Positions 33,457 through 42,520 of a stretch of 64,000 nucleotides of DNA are shown here, piece after piece (the stretch's first letter is position 1; every line of letters begins with the position of its first letter). Source of the stretch: Thermoanaerobaculum sp. (GTDB taxonomy: Bacteria > Acidobacteriota > Thermoanaerobaculia > Multivoradales > UBA5704); NCBI GenBank assembly GCA_021154885.1, contig JAJKHS010000080.1, forward strand, positions 92,879 to 156,878, in the 5' to 3' direction. The notes beneath the pieces were generated by a model, which saw only the letters and a program-made list of their open reading frames with translations, made no database searches and was not told where the DNA came from. A program made the position numbers and the translations under genes.

Positions 33457-33518
33457 GTGAGGGCCCGCCCCGAAGGGGCGACGGCGATGCCGGGCGATCT
33501 GGACCCCGATCTGGACCC

Positions 33519-33524
33519 TATAAT
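33519..33524 (+). promoter_or_regulatory. -10 box TATAAT seven bases before the YqeY start
   Basis: A perfect consensus TATAAT followed by seven bases and ATG at 33532; predicted transcription start coincides with the start codon. No convincing -35. Confidence 0.65.
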
Positions 33525-33531
33525 GCCCCTC

Positions 33532-34002
33532 ATGACCACGACCATACCACCGCAGCAACGCATCGAAGCCGACGTGAAGGCCGCCCTGAAGGCGGGCGAG
33601 AAGGAGAAGCTCTCCACTCTGCGGATGCTCCTCGGAGAGATCAAGAACGAGCGCATCCGGCGCGGGGGCGAGGTGGACGAGGCCGGCTTCGTCTCGCTGG
33701 TCCGCAAGGCGATCAAGCAGCGCGAGGAGGCCGCGACGCAGTATCGCCACGGCCATCGCGAAGAGCTGGCGACGAAGGAGGAGGCGGAGGGCAGGCTGCT
33801 CGAGACCTACCTGCCGGCGCAGGTGGACGAGGGACAGATCCGCGCCGCCATCGAGGAGCTGGTCGCCGCCCGCGGCCTCTCCGGGCCGGCGGCCATCGGG
33901 CCGATCATGAAGGAGCTGCTGGCCCGCTTCGGTTCCAGCGCCGACGGCGCCACCATCAACCGCATCGCCCGCGAGGTGCTGGCGAAGCCTGCCGCTGGCT
34001 GA
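33532..34002 (+). CDS. yqeY: GatB/YqeY domain protein
   Basis: 156 residues. Stand-alone version of the C-terminal domain of the GatB amidotransferase subunit; binds tRNA-like structures but its role is unclear. Signatures: RIEADVKAALKAGEKEKLSTLRML, ALKAGEK... then IKQREEAATQYRHGHREELA and LETYLPAQVDEGQI, ending FGSSADGATINRIAREVLA. ATG 33532 is chosen (an ATG at 33523 in frame overlaps the -10 box). It is followed 10 bases later by selB and probably co-transcribed with it. Full-length. Confidence 0.92.
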   Translation: MTTTIPPQQRIEADVKAALKAGEKEKLSTLRMLLGEIKNERIRRGGEVDEAGFVSLVRKAIKQREEAATQYRHGHREELATKEEAEGRLLETYLPAQVDEGQIRAAIEELVAARGLSGPAAIGPIMKELLARFGSSADGATINRIAREVLAKPAAG

Positions 34003-34012
34003 ACCAGGAAGA

Positions 34013-35929
34013 ATGCGCCGGGCCATCGTCGGGACCGCCGGTCACATCGACCACGGCAAGACCAGCCTCGTGCTGGCCCTGACCGGGATCGACTGCGACC
34101 GCTGGGCGGAGGAGAAGGCGCGCGGGATCACCATCGACCTGGGATTCGCCCACCGCACGGCGGGGGACCTCCAGATCGGCTTCATCGACGTCCCTGGCCA
34201 CGAGCGCTTCCTGCACAACGCTCTCGCCGGCCTGGGCGGCGTCCGGGTGATGCTGCTGGTGGTGGCCGCGGACGAGGGGGTGAAGCCGCAGACGCGGGAG
34301 CACCTCGCCGTCTGCTCGCTGCTGGGCATCCCCGCCGGCCTGGTGGCGCTGACCAAGAGCGACCTCGTCGCCGCGGACCTCCTGGAGCTGGCGCAACTCG
34401 AGATGGAGGAGCTGCTGGCCGGGACGCCCTTCGCCGGCGCGGCCATCCTGCCCGTCTCCAGCGTCACCGGCGCCGGGGTCCCCGAGCTGGAGCGGGCGCT
34501 TCTCGACCTCGCGGCGCGCCACGCGGCGCCGCCCGATGCGGACCGGCCGGCCCGGCTGCCCATCGACCGCGCCTTCCATCTCAAGGGGCTGGGCGTGGTG
34601 GTCACCGGCACGCTGGCGAGCGGCGCCGTGCACCCCGGGGACACCCTGGAGCTGCTCCCCCGGGGGGGCCGGGCCAGGGTGCGCAGCATCCAGGTGCACG
34701 GCCAGCCGCGGGAGGCGGCGGACGCCGGCGAGCGCACGTCGCTGCAGCTCACCGGCGTCACCCTGGAGGAGCTGGGCCGCGGCATGCAGCTCGGCGCGCC
34801 TGAGGCCTTCGCGGCCACCACCAGCCTGCTCGCCCGCTTCACCCTGCTGCCGGACGCGCCGGCGCCCGTGCGCGGCTTCGTGCCGGTGCGGCTCCACCTG
34901 TACGCCAGTGAGGTGATAGGCCGCATGCGACCGCTGGCCGTGGCAGGCCTCGCCCCGGGCGAGACGGGTCCGGTGGAGATCCGCCTCCAGGGGCCGGTCT
35001 CGGCCGTGCGCGGGGACCGCTACATCCTGCGCCGCCCCTCCCCCGCCGCCACCCTGGGCGGCGGCGAGATCCTCGATCCGCGCTGGCGCCGCCACCGGGG
35101 GACGATCCTCGCGCAGGGCCTGACCGCCCTCCAGGGCGACCTCCGCTCGGCCCTCCCCTTCTGGGTGCAGGAGGCCGGCGAGCGCGGGGTGGAGGCGGCC
35201 GAGGTCGCCCGCCGCCTGGGCCTGCCGCCCGCCGCCGTGGCCGGCCCTCTGGCGGAGCTGGCGAAGGGGCAGCGACTCATCGCGGTGCCCGAGGAGCACG
35301 GCCGCGCCCGGCGCTGGATCGCGCCGTCGGCCGTGCAGCGGGTGACGGAGCGGGCGCGGCGGGTGCTCAAGGAGTATTTTCAGAAGGACCGTCTCGCCGA
35401 GTCCATGCCCAAAGCCGAGGCCGTGCGCCGCATCCTCCGCGGCCGCGCGGCCGAGCTGGCGGACGTCTACCTGGGCTGGCTGGAGGCGCAGAAGGTGCTG
35501 ACCGTGCAGGGCGATCGGGTGGTGCTGCCGGGGCGCAGCGCCCAGCTCACGGGCGAGGAGTCGAAGCTGTCGGCGGCCGTGCTGGAGCGCTTCGAGCGGG
35601 CGGGGCTGGCGCCGCCGTCGCCCGGCGAGGTGGCCCAGGAGCTCCAGGCCAAGCCGCAGATCCTGGAGGGCGTCATCCGCCATCTGGTGACCCGGGGCCA
35701 GCTCGTCAAGCTGCCCAGCGGCCTCATCCTCGCCGCCGCGGCGCTGACCGGCCTGCGGCGGGACCTGCTGGCCACCTCCTGGGACCGCTTCTCCGTGGCC
35801 GACTTCAAGGACCGCTTCGGGCTCACCCGCAAGTGGGCCATCCCGCTGCTCGAGCACCTCGACTCGACCGGCGCCACCCGCCGGCTGGGGGATGAGCGGA
35901 TGGTGGTGCGGCCGGGAGGGAGCGCATGA
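34013..35929 (+). CDS. selB: Selenocysteine-specific translation elongation factor SelB
   Basis: 638 residues. GTPase that brings Sec-tRNA to UGA codons with a downstream SECIS element. G1 motif GHIDHGK at 11-17, GITIDLGF (G2), DVPGHERFL (G3, near 59) and TKSDLV (G4, near 116) are intact, and the SelB-type TIDLGFAH distinguishes it from EF-Tu. EF-Tu-like domains 2 and 3 follow, then C-terminal winged-helix repeats (about 400-638, ending LLEHLDSTGATRRLGDERMV) that bind the SECIS. The genome therefore should read some UGA codons as Sec. selA, selC and selD are not in the window. Its stop overlaps the next ATG. Confidence 0.95.
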   Translation: MRRAIVGTAGHIDHGKTSLVLALTGIDCDRWAEEKARGITIDLGFAHRTAGDLQIGFIDVPGHERFLHNALAGLGGVRVMLLVVAADEGVKPQTREHLAVCSLLGIPAGLVALTKSDLVAADLLELAQLEMEELLAGTPFAGAAILPVSSVTGAGVPELERALLDLAARHAAPPDADRPARLPIDRAFHLKGLGVVVTGTLASGAVHPGDTLELLPRGGRARVRSIQVHGQPREAADAGERTSLQLTGVTLEELGRGMQLGAPEAFAATTSLLARFTLLPDAPAPVRGFVPVRLHLYASEVIGRMRPLAVAGLAPGETGPVEIRLQGPVSAVRGDRYILRRPSPAATLGGGEILDPRWRRHRGTILAQGLTALQGDLRSALPFWVQEAGERGVEAAEVARRLGLPPAAVAGPLAELAKGQRLIAVPEEHGRARRWIAPSAVQRVTERARRVLKEYFQKDRLAESMPKAEAVRRILRGRAAELADVYLGWLEAQKVLTVQGDRVVLPGRSAQLTGEESKLSAAVLERFERAGLAPPSPGEVAQELQAKPQILEGVIRHLVTRGQLVKLPSGLILAAAALTGLRRDLLATSWDRFSVADFKDRFGLTRKWAIPLLEHLDSTGATRRLGDERMVVRPGGSA

Positions 35930-36297
35930 AGACCATCGCCGTCGTCGGCGCCTCCAGCCAGCGGAGGAAGTTCGGCAACAAGTGCGTCCGCGCCTATCTG
36001 GCGGCGGGCTGGCAGGTGTTCCCGGTCCATCCGGGCGAGACGGAGATCGAGGGCGTGCCCGCCTACCGCCGGCTGGCCGACGTCCCCGGCGAGCTGGAGC
36101 GCATCAGCGTCTACCTGCCACCGGCCGTGACCCTGGAGCTGCTGGGCGAGATCGCCGGCAAGGGCGCCCGGGAGGTCTGGCTCAACCCCGGCTCGGCCGA
36201 CGCCCGGGTGCTCGACGAGGCGCGGCGCCGTGGCGTCCCTGCCGTGCCGGGGTGCAGCATCGTCGACATCGGCTTCAGCCCGAGCCAGTTCCCGTAG
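35926..36297 (+). CDS. CoA-binding domain protein
   Basis: 123 residues. Stand-alone CoA_binding Rossmann domain as in YccU-type proteins. MKTIAVVGASSQRRKFGNK is the nucleotide/CoA-binding start, WQVFPVHPGETEIEG the second block, and ISVYLPPAVTLELLGEIAGK and VWLNPGSADARVLDEA the third, ending CSIVDIGFSPSQFP. The family is widespread; function unknown, with proposals in CoA or thioester handling. The start overlaps the selB stop (ATGA), so it is probably translated with selB. Confidence 0.9.
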   Translation: MKTIAVVGASSQRRKFGNKCVRAYLAAGWQVFPVHPGETEIEGVPAYRRLADVPGELERISVYLPPAVTLELLGEIAGKGAREVWLNPGSADARVLDEARRRGVPAVPGCSIVDIGFSPSQFP

Positions 36298-36300
36298 GAG

Positions 36301-36392
36301 ACAGGGACTTCAGGGACGACAGGGACAGCAGGGACGGGAAAAGCTCCGGTCTTCGTGTCCCTGCAGTCTCTGAAGTCCCTGCCGTCCCTGTC
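36301..36392. repeat. Family 2 inverted repeat (9-base period)
   Basis: GGGACTTCA, GGGACGACA, GGGACAGCA, GGGAC on the left, TGTCCCTGCAGTCTCTGAAG and GTCCCTGCCGTCCCTG on the right. It ends about 30 bases before the helicase -10 box. Confidence 0.85.
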
Positions 36393-36423
36393 TTTCCAGT
36401 CGCGCCTAATTCCAGTTTCCGGT

Positions 36424-36429
36424 TACAAT
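36424..36429 (+). promoter_or_regulatory. -10 box TACAAT five bases before the helicase start
   Basis: TACAAT followed by GCGCC and ATG at 36435; no ribosome-binding sequence. Implies a leaderless or near-leaderless mRNA. Confidence 0.55.
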
Positions 36430-36434
36430 GCGCC

Positions 36435-39400
36435 ATGTTTCCGGTTCTCCTGCACCCTGACCTCTACCGCTGGCTGCGGCGCAGCAGTCGCGCCGAGCGG
36501 GCGCGCGTCTGGAAGACCCTGCACCGGCTGCGGGACGGCCACTGGGGCGGCGGCACCCGCGTCAAGCGGCTGCGCGGCATCGGCCGTCCGGTCTACGAGG
36601 CGCGCACCGATGCGGGCGACCGTCTCCTCTTCACCATGGTGAGCTCGGCCCTCGCCGACGAACCGGGCCGCCTCGCCTCCCACCTGCAGATCTGGGACCT
36701 GGTGGAGCACGACGACGCCGAGCGCGCCGCCCGCCGCAACCGCTCGCCGGAGGCCGAGTTCCTCGAGCTGGAGACGCTGGAGCAGTTCGAGATCGATGAG
36801 CCGCCGCCGCATCTCGACGCCAGCTTCTCCGAGGTCGCCGCCGCGGGGACGGAGGAGTGGGAGCAGGCCGAGCCCCTGCTGCAGTTCCTCCTGCCGCCGG
36901 ACGGCGTGGCGCCGGAGCCCGGCGAGGGGATCCCCGGCGGTGTCCGCTGGTTCCGCCTCGACCCGGCCGTCCTCGCCGGCGAGGAGGAGTTCCAGCGCCT
37001 GTTCGATGCCGGCGGCGAGGAGCTGGAGCTCAAGCTGACCCGCGAGCAGTACGAGATCCTCGCCGCCCCCGGTCCGGTGCTCCTGGCCGGCAGCGCGGGC
37101 AGCGGCAAGACGACGGTGGCCGCCCACCGGCTGGCCGCCGCCGCCGGCTCGCCCGAATCCCCCTCGGCCCTCTATCTCTCCTACAGCGAGCCCCTGGTGG
37201 AGCACGCCCGCGGACTGGTGGACGACCTGCTGCGGGCACGGGGCGCGGTCCCCGGACGCAATCCTCCCGAGTTTTTCACCTTCGGCGACCTCTACCGCTC
37301 GCTGATCCCGCAGGAGCTGCGGGAGCACCTGGCGCGGCCGATGACCGAGGAGCTCTTCCGCGAATGGTTCCGCAAATCGGGCCGCTCGCTCGATCCGGCC
37401 CTGGTCTGGGAGGAGCTGCGGAGCATCCTCAAGGGATCGTGCCTCTCGCCCACCCAGCCGATGCTCGACGAGGCGGCCTACTTCGAGCTCGGCCGCAAGC
37501 GCGCCCCCCTCTTCGTCAGCGAGCGGCCGGAGATCTACCGCATCGCCCAGCGCTACCAGGCGTGGCTGGCCGAGGAGGGGCGCAGCGACCACATCGACCT
37601 CTGCCGCCGCGCCCTGGCCGAGACGCGCCACCACAAGGGCCGGCGCTGGGACGTGGTGGTCTGCGACGAGGTCCAGGACCTGACCGAGCTCGAGGTGGCC
37701 TTCGTCCTCTCCCTGTCGGCGCGGCCCGACCTCTCCGGCGTCCTGCTCGCCGGCGATACACAGCAGATCGTCAACCCCAGCGGCTTCCGCTGGGCGGAGG
37801 TGAAGCGGCTGGCGGGCAGGGCCGCCCACACCAAGGCGACGCCGCCGGTGGTGCGGCTGCGGCGCAACCTGCGCAGCGTCCGTCCCCTGGTGGAGCTGGC
37901 CAACGCCCTGCTGCTGCTGCGCCGCGAGGTCTACGGCCGCACCGAGGAGGACGATCCGGAGGAGGCGGCGATCGAGGGACCGGTACCCATCGAGGTCGCG
38001 GGCGACGAGGAGGAGGTCTTGAGCGCCATCGCCGGCTTCGGCCCGCGCTGCGCCGTACTGACCCTCGACGACGAGGAGGTGGAGCGGCTGCGCCGGCGCC
38101 TGGGCACGATGCGGGTCTTCCATGTCCGCGAGGCCAAGGGGCTGGAGTTCGAGACCGTGGTGCTGTGGCGGCTGCTGACGCCCGACCGCGACCTCGTGGA
38201 CCGCTTCTGCCGCGGCGACCAGCGCCTGGAGCGGGAGCCCCGCTTCCGCCGGCTCCTGCAGCACCTTTACGTGGCGGCCACCCGGGCGCGGCGGCATCTG
38301 GCGATCTACGAGGGGGCGGCGCGGGATCCGTTCTGGAGCCAGGAGCGCTTCCGCGGCCGCGTCGAGCCCGAGGTGCCGGAGACGCTGAATCACCTGTTCC
38401 ATCCCACGGCCTCGCCGGCCGACTGGGCGCGGGAGGGGGACTACTTCCGCCAGCGGAGCCGGTTCCGCCAGGCCGCCGAGTGCTACCGGCGGGCCGGGCT
38501 GCCGGCCAAGGAGATGGAGGCCCTCGCCCAGGCGGACGAAGAGCTGGAGGACTGGAGCGGCGCCCTCGACCGCTGGAGCCGTCTCGGCGAACCCGCCCGG
38601 CAGGCGCCGCTCCTGGAGCGGCTCGGCCGCCTGGAGGAGGCCCTCTTCCTCTACCGCCGCCTGGGACAGGAGCGGGAGGCCCGGGTCTGCGAGCTGCGGC
38701 TGCTCGAGCGCCGCGGCGCCTGGGCCGACGCCGCCGCCGGCTGGGAGGAGCTGGGCCTCCTGAAGCAGGCGGCCCGCGGCTGGGAACGGGCGGGCGACGA
38801 AGCCCGAGCCCTGGCGACCGGGGCCCGCGCCGCCGAGGAGGAGGGGGACTGGAGCTTCGCCGGCGCCTCCTGGCTGGAGCTCGGCCGCTACGAGGATGCG
38901 GCCCGCTGCTTCCGCCGGGCGGGCAACGGCGCGCAGACCGCCCTCGCCCTCGCCCTCCACCACGAGTCGGCCGGCGACTGGTCTCGGGCGGCGGCGGCCT
39001 TCCGCTGCGCTGGACAGAGCGAGAAGTCCGCCCGCTGCCGGGCTCGGGCGCAGGAGGAGGCCGGCCGGTCGGGGCGGGCCGCCCGCACCTGGGAGAAGCT
39101 CGGCGAGACCGAGCGCGCCGTCGTCCTCTACGCCGAGGCCGGCGAGTGGCTGGACGTGGCCCGCCTGGAAGGGAGCCAGCCCGAGAGCCGGCAGCGCGTC
39201 CTGGCCCGGGTGCGCGAGCTGATGGACGCAGCCGCCTGGGAGGAGGCCGGCCGGCTCGCCCGGGCGCGGATGGAGGCGCTGCGCCCGCGCCTGCCGGACC
39301 TGCCCTGGTTCGTCTTCGTGGAAAAAGAGCGCGTCGTCTGGCAGGAATATTGCTCCTTCGAGATCCTGGAGAAGCAATGCGACGCCCTGCAAGCCGAAGC

Positions 39401-39785
39401 CTCTGGCGCCTGGAGCCGCGCCGCCCGCCTCTGGGCGGAGCTCGGCGATGCCCCACGTTCGGCCGCGGCCCAGCGGCGCTGGATCGAGGCCGTGCGCGAT
39501 CCGGTGCGGCAGGCCCGGGCCTGGGTCGCCGTGGCGGAGCCCGAACGGGCCATCCAGGTCCTGGCGGCGGCCGGCGGCATCGGCTCGCCCGCGGCCCCCG
39601 CGGCCATGGTCGCCGCCTGGCAGGCGGAGCAGGACGGGCGCTGGGACGAGGCGGCGAGCCTCTGGCGCTCCCTCGGCCGCTCTCGCGACGAAACCCGGTG
39701 CCTCGCCCGCGCGGCGCAGAAGGTGCTCCCCACCCCTTCCCCGGACGCCCCGCTCCCGGGAGACGAGCCCCGGGACGAGACCTGA
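36435..39785 (+). CDS. Fusion: RelE/ParE-like domain, UvrD-type SF1 helicase, TPR-like C-terminus
   Basis: 1116 residues. Residues 1-95 (LLHPDLYRWLRRSSRAERAR, GGGTRVKRLRGIGRPVYEAR, DAGDRLLFTMV) have the order of a RelE-superfamily fold. A complete SF1A helicase follows: Walker A LLAGSAGSGKTTVAAHR near 218, VCDEVQDLTELE near 411, LAGDTQQIVN near 440, RLRRNLRS near 475, FHVREAKGLEFETVVLWRL near 560 and YVAATRARRHLAIYE near 613. Residues 660-1110 are helical repeats about 36-40 residues long (AGLPAKEMEALAQADEELED; WEELGLLKQAARGWERAGDE). The helicase motifs are intact. A repair or defence role is inference. Confidence 0.9.
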   Translation: MFPVLLHPDLYRWLRRSSRAERARVWKTLHRLRDGHWGGGTRVKRLRGIGRPVYEARTDAGDRLLFTMVSSALADEPGRLASHLQIWDLVEHDDAERAARRNRSPEAEFLELETLEQFEIDEPPPHLDASFSEVAAAGTEEWEQAEPLLQFLLPPDGVAPEPGEGIPGGVRWFRLDPAVLAGEEEFQRLFDAGGEELELKLTREQYEILAAPGPVLLAGSAGSGKTTVAAHRLAAAAGSPESPSALYLSYSEPLVEHARGLVDDLLRARGAVPGRNPPEFFTFGDLYRSLIPQELREHLARPMTEELFREWFRKSGRSLDPALVWEELRSILKGSCLSPTQPMLDEAAYFELGRKRAPLFVSERPEIYRIAQRYQAWLAEEGRSDHIDLCRRALAETRHHKGRRWDVVVCDEVQDLTELEVAFVLSLSARPDLSGVLLAGDTQQIVNPSGFRWAEVKRLAGRAAHTKATPPVVRLRRNLRSVRPLVELANALLLLRREVYGRTEEDDPEEAAIEGPVPIEVAGDEEEVLSAIAGFGPRCAVLTLDDEEVERLRRRLGTMRVFHVREAKGLEFETVVLWRLLTPDRDLVDRFCRGDQRLEREPRFRRLLQHLYVAATRARRHLAIYEGAARDPFWSQERFRGRVEPEVPETLNHLFHPTASPADWAREGDYFRQRSRFRQAAECYRRAGLPAKEMEALAQADEELEDWSGALDRWSRLGEPARQAPLLERLGRLEEALFLYRRLGQEREARVCELRLLERRGAWADAAAGWEELGLLKQAARGWERAGDEARALATGARAAEEEGDWSFAGASWLELGRYEDAARCFRRAGNGAQTALALALHHESAGDWSRAAAAFRCAGQSEKSARCRARAQEEAGRSGRAARTWEKLGETERAVVLYAEAGEWLDVARLEGSQPESRQRVLARVRELMDAAAWEEAGRLARARMEALRPRLPDLPWFVFVEKERVVWQEYCSFEILEKQCDALQAEASGAWSRAARLWAELGDAPRSAAAQRRWIEAVRDPVRQARAWVAVAEPERAIQVLAAAGGIGSPAAPAAMVAAWQAEQDGRWDEAASLWRSLGRSRDETRCLARAAQKVLPTPSPDAPLPGDEPRDET

Positions 39786-39880
39786 GCGCAAGTTTCTTCA
39801 AAAGGGATTGCAATACGTCCCCGATTCTGTAAGAGTTTCATGCAGGTACTAACATACGTCGAACGGAGGAGGCGTCCTGG

Positions 39881-41236
39881 ATGCGGCCCTGGCCTGATCA
39901 CCCTCCTCGCGAAGCCCTCGAACGGCTGGTCCGCAGCGGGACGGTGTCGGGAGAGACGCAGCAGATCGTTCGCCACCTGCTCGCGGGTTGCCCGAGATGT
40001 GGACGCATGGTGGAAGAGGCACGCAGCCGGCCGATGACAACCCTGCGCCGGGAAGCCGAGACCTACGACGCGGTTTTCGAGCGCCTGGAGGGGCGGCTCG
40101 CCCGGGAGGCCGACGGGCTCTTCTCCGGCCGTCCGGGCCCCCGGTCCCTCTACTCGGAGCTCCTCGGGCACCAGGCGGTCGAAGGGCTCTTCCAGGTCCA
40201 CAGCACCCGCCGCTATGCCAGCCTCGCCCTCTGCGGGCTGTTGCTCCAGAAGAGCCGTGAGCTGGCGCTGGAGTCCCCTGAGCAGGCGCGCCGGGCCTCG
40301 GACCTCGCCGCGGCGGCCGCCGAGCAGCTCGACCTCGACCTCTACGGCGCCCCCGTGGTGCAGGACACGCGGGCCATCGCCTGGGCATACCTGACCGGGA
40401 CGCAGCGGGTCCAGGCCGACCTGCGGTCGGCCGAGAGCTCGATGACCGCCGCCCGCCGGCTGCTGGCGGCCAGGCCTGGACAATCCGGACAGCCTCCGCC
40501 CCGCCTGCGCGCCGAGCTGCTGACCCTCCAGGCCTCGCTGCGCGCCTACGGCGGCCGCTTCGAGGAGGCCCTCGGCCTGCTCAACCGGGCGGCGACGATC
40601 TATCGCCGCGCCGGCGACCGTCATCTCCTGGGCCGGACACTGCTCAAGAAGGGGACCGTCCTCGGCAATGCCGGCCGGCCCGGTCCGGCCGTGCGCCTGA
40701 TCCGGCGCAGCATGGACCTGATCGATCCGCCGCGCGAGCCGCGGCTGATGGTGTGCGCCACCCACAACTTCATCTGGTTCCTCAACGAGAGCGGTCGCGC
40801 CGGCGAAGCGTCCGCCTCGCTCCAGGGCGCCCGCCGGCTCTACCGCCAGGCCGGCGACCGCCGCCATCTCGGGCGATTGCGCTGGCTGGAAGGCAAGCTC
40901 GCACCCCGCCTCGAAGGCGCCGAGGGGCCGCTCAGCGAAGCCCGCGACCAGCTGACGCGGGAGGGACTCTCCTACGAAGCGGCCCTGGCGTCCATGGACC
41001 TCGCCGTGCTCTATGCCGGCGAGAGCCGGGGCGCCGCCATGCGCCGGCAGGCGGATCAGATGCTCCCCCTCTTCCGCTCCGGCACCATGTACCGCGAGAC
41101 CATGGTCGCCCTCCTCTCCTTCCAGAAGGACGCGGAGAGGATCTCCTCCGCGGAGCTGATCCAGGAGCTGGGAGATCACCTGCACCGCGCCCGCGAGGAG
41201 AAGAACCCGCAGGGCCTGGTGCGGTCGCTGGGGTGA
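39881..41236 (+). CDS. Anti-sigma-like zinc-finger/TPR protein (paralogue B)
   Basis: 451 residues. H32-x4-C37-x2-C40 (RHLLAGCPRCGRMVEEA) near the N-terminus, then helical repeats with the shared blocks AIAWAYLTGTQRVQADLRSA near 170, LLNRAATIYRRAGDRHLLGR near 230 and ASMDLAVLYAGESRGAAMRR near 375. Clearly related to 14294-15565 and 48302-49657. GGAGGAGG lies eight bases before the ATG. Unlike the other two copies it is on the plus strand, follows the helicase gene by 95 bases and has no exported-peptide gene beside it. Role unknown; a sensor that titrates a regulator is one possibility. Confidence 0.82.
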   Translation: MRPWPDHPPREALERLVRSGTVSGETQQIVRHLLAGCPRCGRMVEEARSRPMTTLRREAETYDAVFERLEGRLAREADGLFSGRPGPRSLYSELLGHQAVEGLFQVHSTRRYASLALCGLLLQKSRELALESPEQARRASDLAAAAAEQLDLDLYGAPVVQDTRAIAWAYLTGTQRVQADLRSAESSMTAARRLLAARPGQSGQPPPRLRAELLTLQASLRAYGGRFEEALGLLNRAATIYRRAGDRHLLGRTLLKKGTVLGNAGRPGPAVRLIRRSMDLIDPPREPRLMVCATHNFIWFLNESGRAGEASASLQGARRLYRQAGDRRHLGRLRWLEGKLAPRLEGAEGPLSEARDQLTREGLSYEAALASMDLAVLYAGESRGAAMRRQADQMLPLFRSGTMYRETMVALLSFQKDAERISSAELIQELGDHLHRAREEKNPQGLVRSLG

Positions 41237-41256
41237 CCCCCGGCAGAAAGACGAAG

Positions 41257-41336
41257 ACAGGGACAGCAGGGACTCCAGGGACAGCAGGGACACCAATTTT
41301 TCTCGTCCCTGAAGTCCCTGCTGTCCCTGAAGTCCC
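41257..41336. repeat. Family 2 inverted repeat (9-base period)
   Basis: GGGACAGCA, GGGACTCCA, GGGACAGCA, GGGACACCA left arm; GTCCCTGAA, GTCCCTGCT, GTCCCTGAA right arm. The right arm runs directly into the TATAAT box of argE. Confidence 0.85.
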
Positions 41337-41342
41337 TATAAT
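41337..41342 (+). promoter_or_regulatory. -10 box TATAAT eight bases before the argE start
   Basis: Consensus TATAAT, eight bases, then ATG at 41351. The box is immediately next to the family 2 repeat, whose terminal CCC precedes it. Confidence 0.6.
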
Positions 41343-41350
41343 CGCCCGCC

Positions 41351-42520
41351 ATGCCCCTCCTCTCCGACGCCGAGCTCCTGGCCCGCCTGGTCGCCTTCGA
41401 CACCACCAGCCGCAACAGCAACCTGCCGCTCGCCGACTTCCTCTGCGATTACCTGGACCGGCCGGGGGTGCGGATCGCCCGCAACCCCTCGACCGACGGC
41501 CGCAAGGCCAACCTCGTCGCCTGGGTGGGCCCTGAGCCCGCTAGGGACCGGCGGGGGCTCGTGCTCTCGGGCCACATGGACGTCGTCCCCGCCGAAGAGG
41601 CGGAGTGGCGGAGCGACCCGTTCACCCTCGCCGATGGCGGCGACCGCTGGGTGGCCCGCGGCGCCTGCGACATGAAGGGGTTCCTGGCCGTGGCCGCCAA
41701 CCTCGCGGCTGAAGCCCGGCCAGAACACTGGCGCGCCCCCCTGGCCCTGGTCCTCACCTACGACGAGGAGGTGGGCACGCTGGGAGCGAAGCGCCTCACC
41801 GAGAGCTTTCCCGAGGCGGCGACCCTGCCCAGGAACGCGATCATCGGCGAGCCCACGTCGCTGCGCGTGGCGCGCGCCCACAAGGGGCACCTCAAGCTGC
41901 GGGTGACCCTCCACGGCGTCCCCGCCCACAGCGGCTATCCCCACCTGGGCGCCAACGCCATCGAGCCCGCCGGCCGGGTGATCGTCGCCCTCGCCGGCCT
42001 GCGCCGGGAGCTCGAAGCCGAGGCGCCGCCCAATCGCGAGCTGTTCCCGGAGGTCCCCTTCGTGCCGCTCAACGTCGGCACGGTCCACGGCGGCGCGGCG
42101 ATCAACGTCGTGCCGGACCGCTGCGTGGTCGAGCTGGGAGTCCGGCCCCTGCCGGGCCTCGCCTCAGCCGAGCTGATCGAACGCATCGACCGCGCCGTGC
42201 GCGCCGCGGCGGCCCCCTTCGCGCCGGTCTCTGTGGACGTCGAGCTGCTCTCGGACAGCCCGCCCCTGCTCCTGGACGCGGCCGCCCCCATCCATCGTCA
42301 CCTCTGCACCCTGGTGGGCCAGACCGCGGGAGAGAGCGTCTCCTTCGCCACCGACGCCGGCTGGCTGCAGCACCTGGGGCTCGACTGCGCCATCTTCGGC
42401 CCCGGCTCCATCGCCGTGGCCCACAAGCCGAACGAGCACCTGCCGAAGGCGGAATTCGCCGCCGCCCGGGAGCTGCTCGCAACGACGATCGACCACTTCT
42501 GTCGGGAGGCCGGGGGATGA
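41351..42520 (+). CDS. argE: Acetylornithine deacetylase (ArgE/M20 family)
   Basis: 389 residues. Zinc hydrolase; probably removes acetyl from N-acetylornithine in arginine synthesis. VLSGHMDVVPA near 72-82 holds the first metal His and Asp, RGACDMKGFLA near 105 the bridging Asp, LTYDEEVGTLG near 135 the catalytic Glu pair, IGEPTSLRVARAHKGH near 165, and AHKPNEHLPKAEF near 357 the last His. This arrangement is ArgE-like rather than DapE-like. Its stop overlaps the hutF start (ATGA), linking it to histidine breakdown, so the substrate could instead be an N-acyl or N-formyl amino acid. Confidence 0.88.
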   Translation: MPLLSDAELLARLVAFDTTSRNSNLPLADFLCDYLDRPGVRIARNPSTDGRKANLVAWVGPEPARDRRGLVLSGHMDVVPAEEAEWRSDPFTLADGGDRWVARGACDMKGFLAVAANLAAEARPEHWRAPLALVLTYDEEVGTLGAKRLTESFPEAATLPRNAIIGEPTSLRVARAHKGHLKLRVTLHGVPAHSGYPHLGANAIEPAGRVIVALAGLRRELEAEAPPNRELFPEVPFVPLNVGTVHGGAAINVVPDRCVVELGVRPLPGLASAELIERIDRAVRAAAAPFAPVSVDVELLSDSPPLLLDAAAPIHRHLCTLVGQTAGESVSFATDAGWLQHLGLDCAIFGPGSIAVAHKPNEHLPKAEFAAARELLATTIDHFCREAGG

